From positions 4,143,038 through 4,207,037 of the forward strand of contig NC_049979.1 in NCBI RefSeq assembly GCF_000003815.2: a DNA stretch of 64,000 nt, given 5' to 3'. Source of the DNA: Branchiostoma floridae. Its lineage: Eukaryota; Chordata; Leptocardii; Amphioxiformes; Branchiostomatidae. Positions 53,601 through 64,000 of this stretch are shown piece by piece (within the stretch, counting starts at the first letter, position 1; the number at the start of each line of letters is the position of its first letter). A model generated the notes under the pieces. It was not told the DNA's origin. It worked only from the letters and a program-made list of their open reading frames with translations, and did not search any database. A program made the position numbers and the translations under genes.

Positions 53601-56600
53601 AAGTAATATTGGTTTCAGCACAGGTTTTGGCATGGACACTGTTAAATGGGTCATGATATAAATGTATGCCTAACCTTGGGGTTTTTTAAGGCACAACTAT
53701 CCAAAGACACTGGATCAGCAAAACACATTGTGCTGGAAAACACCATTTTCACCCTCAAATTGATGCTTCTGATGTCATTTCATTTAACCCCCCTGGGCAA
53801 GTATTGGTAATGTCATCACTGCCTGGGCATGACATCACCACCAAATGTGATGACATCATCAACCGTGCAGGTTTCATTACAACATCAGGTCAGGTCTTCT
53901 CGATAATGCGACCTTTCCAATGTTTGGCTGCCTCGTTTCAGAAAATTTTTTGGCAATGTCTTCACTGTTTGGCTAACATGAAATATCCCTCAATCAGTCA
54001 ATGTGATGACAATGCAGCAAGCAAAAATCTCTATCATATTTCATGATTGCTGTTTGACAGCCAATGTCTGCTGCCTCTAGTTTGAACAAGTCTGTTCTGT
54101 CTCTCTCAAACTTGTTGCTTGTGTTGTCGGACTGGTAGAGTTTGAGTAGACCTGTGTCGCCCTTTGCACCAAAGATCTTGAGGAAGACATCAGCATCTGT
54201 TCCTGCATTCCGCTCTTCGCCAGTCTTGACTGAGACGTGGTAGGACGTGGCTGGAAGGCAAGAATCAGAACAATGGTTACTTCAGCACCATGGACAGACT
54301 TATAATATCAGGTAGTATATTTTTACATTCAAAACTATATGATATAAGATGTATTTTCCATGACAACCATATTATCATTTAAATACTGTACATTGTTAGT
54401 ATACACGCATCATTTAAATACATTTATTTAGTACACACATATCAGTTTGCCTGCCAGGGGAAATTGTTTTGCTACTGTAAATCATTAGAAATTTGCCAAT
54501 AACTTAGTATAATAACCAAAAAGTTTAGCACTGCCATTTTAGTGATTTCAAAGTAGTGTGTGGTGAACAATGTCATTTTTATCATGTTTCTACAAATTCA
54601 TAATTTGCAACATAGTCCAAGATAAATAGTTTGCAGCAACTATGAGTTCACCGTTGAAACACAAGTAGCACAATGGAATACAGAACACATGCTTGTCATG
54701 TCTTAAAATTTTAAATTTTAGAATACAGTACTCTACCACAAGGTGACAGTGAACATACTGAATCAACTCACTTGCAAGCAGCTGAGGTGTCCCCTCTGGA
54801 AGAAGATCTCGGACAATCAAACCATCGTCTTCCCCTTTGTCCAACCAGCGGTCACAGGCGAAGATCATCTCTGACTTCATCTTACCAAGGAGCTTATATA
54901 TAAGCTCCTTGATCTTACCATGTTCTCTGATGACCACCTTGTCCAGATACCACCCCAATCCTGACCCAGTCCCATCATGCCCTATCCTGACCTTGGTCAC
55001 CTTCTTCAAAGTCACAGCCTCCACTTGGAACTCATCAACCTAGGATATGCAAATACAGTCAAAGTTAGCAAAGTTCTTCTTCTTCATTACTAACATTACT
55101 TAACGTTACAACAGAGCCAATTAAAACTTGAAGTAACAGTTAAACAATATCTGGTAAATTATGTGTTTGATACTGAAGCAAAGAGTCTGACAATTAAACC
55201 ATTGATTTGATGTCACTAAAGCTGATGAATATCTGACAAATGGTTTCTTTAGCAAATCACAACTAAACATAGTGAGTTGCCGGATGTACTGCCTTATCTC
55301 ACCTTTCCTTTCTCAAACTTGTCCATGTTGCTAGACTTGAGCAGGGGTCTCTCTCCCGTGTCTCCCAGCTCACCAAACAGACAGACAAAAACATTTGCAT
55401 TGTCCCAGCATTTCTCTTTTTCCCAGTGTGCACTTCCACGTCGTACAGGACAACTAGTAAAAAAGGAAATCAAAGTACAATGTAAAGTTGCTAGTTTCTG
55501 TTAATTCGGCTATTGTCTTTGACTCTTTCATTTTTAGCCATAGCCTTTATTAGGCTGTAGTGGAATTGGGTTGCTATCCACTCTGTCTAAGGCAGGGGGT
55601 AGAAAGGCAGAGCCCATCCCTCTACTGTGTGCTGTTTTATCTCAGGTACCTATTTAGGCCTTGATGGCAGAGGAGAGCATTTTCAAAGGACACAGCATCC
55701 AGTAGGAAGTCAAACCTAAGAACTCTCAATTCTATGTCTACTAGTCTAACCACTCAGTCAAAAAATATACATGTACATCATTTCCATTGTATCTGTCAGT
55801 AACCTGTCTTATTCTTTACGTGTACCCAATAATACCAAAAGTGCAACTAATAGATCCTCTTCTTCTTTTTTGCTGCAAGGTTTAAAGATCACTCATCAGG
55901 GACCAATCTTTGACTGACCAGGCAGAGGCTTCTTGATGAGTTTCCCTTCAGCTGGCATCTCCCTCACAATCTGTCCGTCATCCTCCCCCTTGTCCAGCCA
56001 GCGGCCACACTTGTACAGGTACACCTCACCTGTGTCCACTCTTTCCATCTCAACCTGGTACATCATGTTCAAATAAGTATCAGTAACATATAATCAGACA
56101 GTGTTTAAAAGAGTATTATTGTCTAAAAACAAGCAATACAATAATTGCAAACAATTATTTTTGCAGTGGTATTTTGCAATCAACCATTTTGAAGGAAACT
56201 GCTACTGTATTGTTCATGCAATGGTGAATATCCTTAGGCTACAAAATCATAAAGTTGTGGCTGATAAATCTTTCACAAAATCAAGTCAATGAGTACAAAT
56301 GTTCTCAACTTCCTTTATAGTCATCCTCTTTGCAAAGCAATACATGCTTGAGGATTCAAAGTGACTTCATATTGCAGATTAAAAAGTTGTTCTAAGCCTA
56401 AAAACTGGTAATGTCTGTGATGTTATTTTCTTACCTTGTCCAGATGCCATCCTGCAAATGATCCAGAGTCATCATGGCCAATCCTTATCTTGTATGGCTT
56501 CCCAACATCTTCTATTTCAACCTGAGTATGAAAAACAACATTCAGATTGTTTTTTCTGACTCTTTTCTGTATGGTAATTCAAGACAAACAGCTTTTGCAC

Positions 56601-59600
56601 ACTTCAAAGAAAAAAACACTTCTTACAAATCACTACAAAGGTAAAGTGGCCAACTTAAGAGGAGGACGATGCATGATGCTTCATTGACAGCTAGTAATAC
56701 ATTGCAGCCTTGGTATTCAGCCAAGAACACTGGGTTACACCCACTCTTCTGGATGAGTGTGTTTGGTTCTTTTGATACACCATCTTTCGTTTATTTTCCA
56801 TATCACTCATACATTGAAGAAGAAAATACTCCAATGATAACTTTCTTCTTATGACAATTTCTCTCCATCTGTTTGAGAACAAGAAATCTAAACAGTATGC
56901 AAAGAAAAGAAAAGAAATATAAAAGAATGTCTACTTTGAAATGGTTACCTTGAAATTGTCTTCCTGTCCTGCCTCAAAGTTATCAGTCTTGTTGCCAATG
57001 GAGATGTCGTCAGACTTCCCCTTGTCTCCGTACAGCACAAAGTACACGTTAGCATCCGTACCTGCTCCTCGCTGGTCTGTCGTCCACACTGTCATGTTCC
57101 ACGCAACCTCTGTGGGGGAAAACGACAATGAAAGTGGTTATTTATAAGGTTGTTAGAAAAAGGATTGTATACAGAGTTAAGGTCTAAAATAAAACCCGAT
57201 GTACAGAAATATAATGTACAGTACAAAAACTATAACATTCAGCTTTTCTTACTGCAGTATTGATGTTGAACAGTATACTATAAGACAGTATGATATTTAC
57301 TTCCTAAATATTGTCATGAAATGCAAAAGAGCTGATTTAACTTTATAGCATTTAAAAAAAATTGACTTGAATTGAAGTATTATTCTAATCTTATATTAAG
57401 TTGCTTAAATCAATGGATAAATGGTACCCATACTAACATTTTTCTTACAATTTGAACATCAACTTTTAGTCTTAGTTTGTCTCATGGAGATGGTTTCCCT
57501 CAGTTCCCTCTCAATGAGTCCGTCCCCCTCATCTAGAGCCAGCCAGTTCTGACACAGGAACGTCTGCTCGTATCCAGTAGAGGGGCAGTGCACTTAAACC
57601 TGAATTTAAACAACAAAACATCAATCAAAATTCAAATTTCTCTCCAGTATTTTCCAACATTTGCCATTGAAAAAAGTATTTTTCTCTCACAAGAAATTAG
57701 CTTGCCACATATTTCTACAAAGTTTGCATCAAACCCTGTTACATTTACCTTTTCACAGTACCACCCAGGTCTACTGCCAGAGTTGTCATGGCCAATGACG
57801 ATCTTCGACAGTGGACTCAATATGGACCCAGTCTCAATGTCAAGGGCGTCAGTCTTCCCTCGCTGGAACTTCCCGTCCAGGTAGATTTTCCCACTCGTCT
57901 CTTCTCCATCAACTCCCCTCATTTCAATGAATACACGGGCACTCGTTCCAGCGTTACGCACATCCCCAGTCTCTACTCTTACTTGGTAAGGGTAGCCTGT
58001 GTGGGGAAGAAAAGAGACTGTCAAAGCCTTGCCTAGAGTGGATGTGAAGGCTTTTGTCTATTTTATGATTTATGAGTATATTATATCATCTAGGTAGAAC
58101 AATCAAAAGACTGGTGTAACTTTCATTCTAAAATAGATTACAAGACTTAGTACAGAAACAATTCAGCCAATATAATGAAGTCAAACGCTTCTATTTCACC
58201 TGGATGATCCTTAGAAATGGTCACAGTAGGAAGAGGAGAAAATCATCTATGGACTACCAAAAACTGATCCCAGATGTTCCTATTACAGAGGTGGTCTCTA
58301 TGCCACTGTATTACAGAGGTGGTCTCTATGCCACTGTATTACAGAGGTGGTCTCTATGCCACTGTATTACAGAGGTGGTCTCTATGCCACTGTATTACAG
58401 AGGTGGTCTCTATGCCACTGTATTACAGAGGTGGTCTCTATGCCACTGTAACTCTTAGTAATCTATTGAAATTGCTTGAAGAGGTGATTTTCACCACTTT
58501 GAAGAAAGGCTTAAAATGCACAAGGTAAAAATGACTAGAAAATAACATTGAAACACATGATGCTGACCTCCTCTCTGTCCAGTTAATAGCAGATCTCTCT
58601 GAATCTGTCCGTCGTCTTCGTCTTTAGCAAACCAGCGGTTACAGGGGAACTCATACACACGACTCAGCTGTACATCATCCACTATAACCTGTAAACAAGT
58701 TAAGCGAACTCCATCAGATTTAAGTGCCCACAAAAGGTTGTAAACATTGAGCTATACACCCATTAAAAAATGATGGAACCCTGTCTGAGTGATATCAAGT
58801 GCAGCACATGCATGTTGGAAAGTGTGGCAGCAAAATGACTGCCTTTGGGAAAGGAAATCTCTTCATCTTGTAAAATCCCAAACATTTTCCAATAAAAGTT
58901 TTATCCAGAACACATTTTTATATGTTATGATTAAAAAGTCCTGCAATTAGAAAAATTGAATCTGAAGACACCTTACTTTGTCTAAGAACCATCCTGCGCT
59001 GGAACCTTTGTTATCATGTCCTATCCTGATCTTTCTCATCAGACCCAGGTTAGGACACTCGATCATAAAGGTGTCATCCCTGTAACATAACAATAATCAA
59101 TTTAGTAAACTGTTCTATGACATGCTTTTTCCTTTAGTAACAACACAACACATGAACCGATAAAATTCTAAATATTCTCACATTTAAGATCAAAACTGCT
59201 CACTCTCTTGCGAGTTTACACTCTGAAGTGATTGGTCATTATTGATCCCGAAGAAGGCGACAGTGGTCGTTAAAAATTTTATCATTGTTGGAAGGAAGTT
59301 TAGCATAATGATTATACTCACATTGGATTACATATCATCACCCCAACCACAACTTATTCTGCTGTCCAAGAAAGTGACAAGAACTTTTTGACACTTACCT
59401 TCCCCTTTCAAAGTTGTTTTTGGAGTTATCCAGTCTCCTCTCCCCAGAATCCCCTGCTTCACCAAACAGTGTGACGAAAACATTGGCGTCCGTCCCTGCC
59501 CCCCTCTTGTTCCCGGTGTATGTGGTGATCTTGTATTTGCTCACTGGAAAACAATCATTCTTCATGAGCCAAATATCTTTAACTTAACATTTCCCAGATA

Positions 59601-62600
59601 TGTTAACTTGCTTTAGACAGACAAAATTTTTATATCTTGCCACCCTGTCATATGTTACTAGGATCAAATTCTTCAAAATAACCAAAAGGACTATAAACTA
59701 CAAAGTGGGAAAAATTATAATACTTTGCTAAGTGGTTGATACAAGCCATCAAATTCTATCAAAGGTGAAAAGGTTACATCTTATGTACCAAAATGTTTGA
59801 AAAGGTCCTTATATTATCTCCCTTTGCACTTAAATTTACAGTTATATTCTCTTCCTTTACACATGTACATGTACATGTCTCAAAGTCTCTGGCCAAAGAG
59901 AATAATGACTATGTATTGTGATGAGTTATTGTATTTATGTTATACAGCCATTATGATTCTGATTATTATCCTATCCTAGAACTGCAACCCTTTCTGGTAG
60001 CGTGCATGTCTGAGTGAGTGACACAACCAGAATCAAGTTTAGAGGTTGAGCCACTAAACTAAGTAATGCACCAGCTATAGAATACTCAGTGTAATGTGGC
60101 CCTCGTCCTTGGCCAGCCAGAAACATCGATAGAAACGTCATGATAATTTATTAATACATATGTCTGGCTCGATAACTCAAGAACAGGCATAGTCTGGACA
60201 CATACAATAAGCACAGCACACTTTACCTGTTCTTTAGAGGTATTCTGGCTGTGGTCCCTTTTTTGCCATATAAGGTCACAAAGACGTTTGCATCTGTGCC
60301 ACCTCCTCTGCAGTCTCCAGTTACCGTGACAACCTCATATTCTAGGGAAAATAAGAATAAAAGCTTTAAAAATGCTTTGATCATTACAAACATGACACAA
60401 TGTTATTGGAAAGTTTCAAATACAACCATTTCTATTCACAGAAAAATGCTATCATAAATTGAATTGCATTGTAACTTAATGTAAGCTATTGAGTAACAAT
60501 CTGATTTAAGGGAATTCACTAACAGTTAGTGTTACAGCAAATGCAGAAAACGTGCAACTTGAAATCATACAGTTATTATAACTGTATCCCACAGACTAAC
60601 TTTCCATTGTTACCTTTGCCAGAATGGCTAAGGTTATGTTTTGGGCTTGTGAGTCTGTGTATGTGTGTGTCTGTGTGTGTGTCTGTCTGTTAACAGCATA
60701 ACTCGAGAAGCCTTGGATGGATCCCGATAATATTTGGTAGGTGGGTAGGGGTCGAGAAAACGAAGGTCAAGTTCGATAATGGACCCCCTAGCGGCTTGCT
60801 AAGGTACTGCAGCAGAACCTCAATTTTTGATATCTCGTGTCCTGGACATGCTGTGGTTATGATTTTTGAGTGGTAGATAGCCCCTGGGGCAGAGAGTAAG
60901 TACTGTGAGTTTGGACCCCCTAGCAGCTTTTTTAGAACTGCAGGCTCCGGTTTCCTTTCAAACTTTGGACGAGAATAACTAGAGAACGTGTTAATGGATC
61001 GTCATGATTTTTGGTATGTAGATAGCCCAAGTAACAATGTACATAATGGAATACTAATTATGCAAATCAGCAACTAATTTACATAATTAATGAGGAAAGT
61101 TTATAAATCCACTGCATTTCTCGATAGGACTTTCAAACTTGTCACATATATAGATGAGAAAGAGAGAAATATCAATGCATATTAATTATGCAAATGACGG
61201 CCTCATTTGCATAATTAATGAGAAAATATAAACGTGTTGACAGATCATTATGATTTTTGGTATGTAGATAGCCAAAGGGAAGACTTACATGGTGGAATTC
61301 TAATTATGCAAATTGGCAGCTAATTTGCATAATTAATGAGGAAAGTTTGTAAATCCACTGCATTCCTTTATAGGACTTTCAAACTTGTCACATTTGTAGC
61401 TGAGAAAGAAAGAAATATCAATACATTATTAATTATGCAGATGATGATCTCATTTGCATAATTAATGGAAAATTAGAACGTGTTGACAGATCGTCATGAT
61501 TTTTGGTATGTAGATAGCCTAAGTAAAAACTTACACAATGAGATACTAGTTATGCAAATTAACAGCTAATTTGCTCCTTGAACTGCAGGAGCCGGTTTCA
61601 AGAAGGATGAAAGGATCATCATGATTTTGGTATGCTGATAACTTAAGTGATGCTTGATACAATTTAATATTATTATGTAAATAGGGATCTAATTTGTATA
61701 AGCAATGGGAACCAACTCCAGGCATATAAAATAAAATGTAATGAGTAACACATTTATGTCTACAGACATCATTCTACATAACAAACCTGGTTTATTTGGC
61801 AAAGGTATGTGTTCGTGGAACTCTAGTTTATCAATACTGGAGCTACAGGCTAGGCAAGAAAGACACTACCAACTCAGGAATTATCTATCCAGAGGTATCT
61901 GATATATCCACAACATGTACCTGTCCTTGCGTACTTGGTCCCTCCCTTAGCATACAGTATTCTGCTGAGCTGACAGTCGCTCTCAAACAGGGAGAGCCAG
62001 TTGTTACAGGGGAAGACCCAGCTCTCCCTTTACTGGCCGTGTTTGTGATCGTCACCGACTCCAACAACCAGCTTTGCTTCCTCTCCAGACCATCGTGCTG
62101 GGGTTTGGAGAAAATATCGTGACATTATTCAAATCTGACAGAAGAAGCCTGGACATAAATTCACGAATCTGACAGAATAAGCCTTTGTCCAGACAGAAAT
62201 TACTTGCAAAAGATTTTTGGTGGAAACTTTAAGTTAGTAAATTCTATGTTTGAGAAACCATATTCTCTGAACAACTAGTACATATTACTGTGCATCATGA
62301 AATAGTAATTATGTAGTCACACTGGTCTGCTGTTCATTGTACATATAGTGTCTGTCATCTCAGCTACAAATCAGTGGAAATATAACAGCTCTTCAGTGAG
62401 CTGAACTGGTTCTAGACTACTTTATTTCACTTTTTTCCAAACTTAATTTACAGTGCAATACATACCTCTATAGTGATCTCTCCTATGTCAGCTGCCCTGA
62501 GTTTAAAGGTGTGTTTTGTCCCTCTCTCAAACTTGAAGTGGGACGTCTTGCTATCCTTAACAGACCCAGACTTCTTGTAAAGCCTTTTCTTGGGAATCTT

Positions 62601-63592
62601 TCCTTTGGTTCCTTTCATCTTTATAAATACCTGTGGGAATAAGGAACACATTTAAGTTAACTTTAGAGAACTAGGACACACGACTATTTCTTGGTGACTG
62701 AGTTCTGTAGACTTTCAAATGACATTGGCTATATTTTATCAGCTCAAAATAGGATCATCAGTGAACCAGGCTCTTTACATTTACATTTACATTTACATTA
62801 AGCTTTCACGCTCTAAAGTTCATTTAACACACATACATGTAAGTATTGAAGCAATTGTTAGAGTAAAAGAAAGTATCAACAAACAAAAAGCATACCCTTG
62901 CATCTGTGCCTGCATTTTTCCTGTCTGCAGTTCTGACAACAATTTTGTACATCATGCCGCTCTCTCTCCTGCTGTGTTTGGTTCTGCCACTGCTGGGCCT
63001 GCTGCCAGGCTTGTATATCGTACGTTGTTTGCCCTGTGCACCCGGGCCATACATAGCACGTCTCCTAGCCTGTCAATCAAAACAAATATTACCATTCCTT
63101 ATCCTTTCTATTATATGTCCAATAAATAATGTAACAGTTACAAGTGCTAAATCTGTGTACTAACTGAAACCAAATGCAACTTGTCTGTAAATTGCACTTC
63201 AAGCAAAATAAGAAACGCCTTGTGAAATTCCTTGTCATCTCTTGGCAGAGTATGAGAAAAACTTTGAGTGCTCTTGTTAAGAGAGGAAAGTCTTGTTAAG
63301 AGCACAAGATCAGTAGCATGACCTGATTCAAAACCAGGACCTCTGGCTCCTGGGCCAAACACTCTGCAGTTATGCCACCCATTACTACAGGTATGTACAA
63401 ATATCTACATGTACATCATAATGTCGGCAAGAAACTTAAAAATTAAAATGGCTGCTTTTGTTTTGAAACTTACCACAGCAGAAGGAGGGTCGTACCCAAA
63501 CTTCCTGGCAAAGTAGTCCGAGAGGTGGGGGTCACTCATGGGGTCATAGGAGGGGAAGGAGTGGGGGTTGTCTACTCTGTCTATGGCACGGG
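50615..63592 (-). CDS. LOXHD1: LOXHD1-like protein of serial PLAT domains, fragmentary and possibly decaying
   Basis: Exons (high to low): 63592-63474, 63069-62896, 62630-62466, 62097-61921, 60341-60227, 59543-59399, 59079-58977, 58688-58568, 57996-57749, 57599-57464, 57109-56949, 56521-56435, 56054-55919, 55453-55303, 55039-54772, 54250-~54060, 53416-53224, 50775-50615. They encode eight PLAT domains, A to H, in order: AGTDANVF openings, IGHDxxGxxxGWxLDKV middles and CxRWLxxDEGDG endings. LOXHD1 (15 PLAT domains in human) is a stereocilia protein; PLAT domains bind membranes or proteins. Phases match across most introns. Lesions: 1-nt losses in exons 62097 and 55453, an in-frame TAA at 57594-57596, PLAT B mostly deleted, no usable donor after 54250, and PLAT H only half present. 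Upstream exons may lie beyond 64000. It could be a pseudogene, a paralogue, or a real gene with assembly errors. Confidence 0.85.
51735..51775. repeat. (TTTC)n microsatellite
   Basis: Pyrimidine tetranucleotide run in the 2.4-kb intron between exons 53224 and 50775. Confidence 0.85.
51790..52690. repeat. ~162-bp tandem repeat, about 5 diverged copies
   Basis: GGCTCCTGTAGCCTCGTTTT marks copies at about 51928, 52092, 52257, 52420 and 52580; each contains ATCTGAAATTTGGTATAAAA. A related fragment is near 35605. Confidence 0.88.
53005..53180. repeat. ~60-bp tandem repeat, three copies
   Basis: TGCTGATTGGTCAATGCAGA followed by TCACATGACC, repeated at about 53023, 53086 and 53140, just downstream of the 53224 donor. 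Confidence 0.85.
53490..53572. repeat. ~80-bp inverted repeat (hairpin)
   Basis: ATGATATTGGGTCAACATTG at the left pairs with CAATGCTGACCCAATATCAT at the right around a poly-T centre, with arms of about 33 bp and few mismatches. Confidence 0.85.
54879..54920 (-). mobile_element. in-frame palindromic micro-insertion in a PLAT exon
   Basis: A perfect 26-bp palindrome (54886-54911; arms CAAGGAGCTT and AAGCTCCTTG around ATATAT) is flanked by ATCTTACCA at 54879-54887 and 54912-54920. The net gain is 33 bp, or 11 codons ([11 protein letters not shown]), inside PLAT F between the DKVV strand and the EMIFACDRW segment. The frame is kept. Confidence 0.85.
55303..55453 (-). pseudogene. PLAT F first-half exon with a 1-nt loss
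   Basis: The exon reads [15 protein letters not shown], then the frame shifts near 55398-55402, where the family has AGTDANVF. The PLAT reading ([13 protein letters not shown]) resumes in the next frame. The exon is 151 nt; its neighbours' phases require 152. Confidence 0.85.
55545..55765 (-). mobile_element. tRNA-derived SINE-like sequence
   Basis: On the minus strand an A-box-like TGAGTGGTTAGACTAGTAGA is followed by a B-box-like TTAGGTTTGACTTCC. Confidence 0.55.
57464..57599 (-). pseudogene. PLAT D second-half exon beginning V-stop-V
   Basis: The acceptor ATTCAG precedes GTT TAA GTG CAC in the frame required by the upstream exon (phase 0). The second codon is TAA, after which an ordinary PLAT end follows ([25 protein letters not shown]). 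The 3' donor is also weak (GTTGAT). Confidence 0.75.
58274..58452. repeat. 28-bp minisatellite, about 6 copies
   Basis: Perfect units of TATTACAGAGGTGGTCTCTA plus TGCCACTG in a LOXHD1 intron. Units differ little, suggesting recent expansion. Confidence 0.95.
59965..60080 (-). mobile_element. SINE fragment related to 7690-7950
   Basis: AACTGCAACCCTTTCTGGTAGCGTGCATGTC-like sequence (shared word CTGCAACCCTTTC) and a decayed B box (CCAGAATCAAG). It abuts the remnant of PLAT B. Confidence 0.65.
60078..60128 (-). pseudogene. remnant of PLAT B C-terminal part
   Basis: The minus strand reads [14 protein letters not shown], the end of a PLAT domain, with no acceptor and no middle portion (the IGHD...GW segment is missing). 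SINE sequence follows directly. Confidence 0.6.
60690..61660. repeat. interspersed repeat with a ~245-bp tandem unit
   Basis: GATTTTTGGTATGTAGATAG recurs at about 61007, 61252 and 61498; units include paired ATTATGCAAAT/ATTTGCATAAT motifs. The 60690-60920 part resembles 33330-33680 (shared AACTCGAGA, GGTAGGTGGGTAGGG and AAGGTCAAGTTC words). Confidence 0.8.
61921..62097 (-). pseudogene. PLAT A second-half exon with a 1-nt loss
   Basis: It starts [18 protein letters not shown] and loses frame near 62019-62026 (AGAGC then TGGGTCTTC); the PLAT ending [14 protein letters not shown] continues in the next frame. The exon is 177 nt, whereas the flanking phases (0 in, 1 out) require 178. Confidence 0.85.
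62775..62803. repeat. (TTTACA)n microsatellite
   Basis: Four hexamer copies in a LOXHD1 intron. Confidence 0.85.
63290..63385 (-). mobile_element. tRNA-derived SINE fragment
   Basis: The minus strand has A-box-like GGCATAACTGCAGAGTGTTT and B-box-like GGTTTTGAATC, followed by ATCTTGTGCTCTTAACAAGA. It resembles the tRNA-like piece in the foldback element at 43240 and 43740. Confidence 0.6.
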
Positions 63593-64000
63593 CTAGGGTG
63601 AAAAACACATTGTGTTACTGTTAGATACATTTTTCCAGTAAGAAAATAGATTGTGAAATATGCTGTTGTAACCTGTGTAGTACTTAGCAACACACATGTC
63701 AATAAGAAGAATCCTTGCTGTTTCAGTAGCAGGGTATATTTTTACCTTCCTTTTTTAACATGCTCAAGGCAGGTCCTTGAGATATTAGATTGACTTCTTC
63801 ATGTGTGTATTATGCTATAAAGCCACTTTGTGCTTCACCTATATTCCTAAAAAGTTGCAAAATTGCATTCAAATTCAATGGATGGCATTTCAGCACCATA
63901 AAAGTACCCACAGCAGATGCAGCATTTTTAGAACTCAGCAACATAAAAAAAAACATGTAGCTGCAATAAACTCTTAGTTATGTTTGTTACCAGTCTTTAT
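63593..64000. other. right edge; presumed LOXHD1 intron
   Basis: No exon recognised. The first exon found (63592-63474) begins in phase, so upstream exons should lie beyond the window. Confidence 0.5.

Noticed and set aside
58204-58528. 84-codon frames ([19 protein letters not shown])
   Set aside because: Product of the 28-bp intronic minisatellite read in different registers.

Overview
The window looks like animal nuclear DNA, most likely from an amphioxus (Branchiostoma) or a similar invertebrate deuterostome. That assignment is an inference. It rests on split genes with GT-AG introns, orthologues of vertebrate PLEKHD1, DIPK2 and LOXHD1, a C2H2 finger gene with CDYxAAQ-type fingers, TTAGGG-type interstitial repeats, and a very high density of minisatellites and small inverted-repeat elements. 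There are two assembly gaps (1700-1799 and 5226-5470).

Layout. 1-4600: no gene I can name, with duplicated non-coding pieces around the first gap. 4682-22727, minus strand: a PLEKHD1 orthologue (PH domain plus long coiled coil), 12 exons resolved to the base with consistent phases; its C-terminal roughly 100 residues are not found. Nested in its third intron on the plus strand (11615-13420) is a two-exon DIPK2-family gene. 22728-32840: intergenic, dominated by a decayed Penelope-like element (about 24975-27895), GGGAGAAAGC minisatellites, and a 628-bp tandem repeat (30310-32160). 32841-40886, plus strand: a nine-exon gene with an acidic N-terminus, about 13 nine-residue repeats and four C2H2 zinc fingers. 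41160-50600: accessory DNA with a 5S rRNA-like sequence, a 1.6-kb foldback element, a 0.5-kb direct duplication and three large minisatellites. 50615-63592, minus strand: a LOXHD1-like gene of serial PLAT domains, 18 exons placed, carrying several coding lesions.

Three themes stand out. (1) In PLEKHD1, exon-intron boundaries themselves have been tandemly amplified at three places: about 27 extra copies of one 5' splice site, two or three extra copies of a 3' splice site that each form a possible 45-nt in-frame exon, and one partial exon copy. (2) A family of tiny palindromes (CAAGGAGCTT...AAGCTCCTTG, 20-35 bp) flanked by direct repeats of about 8-13 bp recurs at three loci. One copy lies in frame inside a LOXHD1 PLAT exon, which suggests an undescribed micro-insertion element. 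(3) The LOXHD1-like gene has two 1-nt losses proven by exon phase, an in-frame stop, a missing splice donor and one gutted PLAT domain, so it is either decaying or this is a poor-quality allele.

The four genes show no obvious functional link. PLEKHD1 and the nested antisense DIPK2 gene share sequence space, and the splice-donor array begins about 20 bp after the DIPK2 polyadenylation signal.
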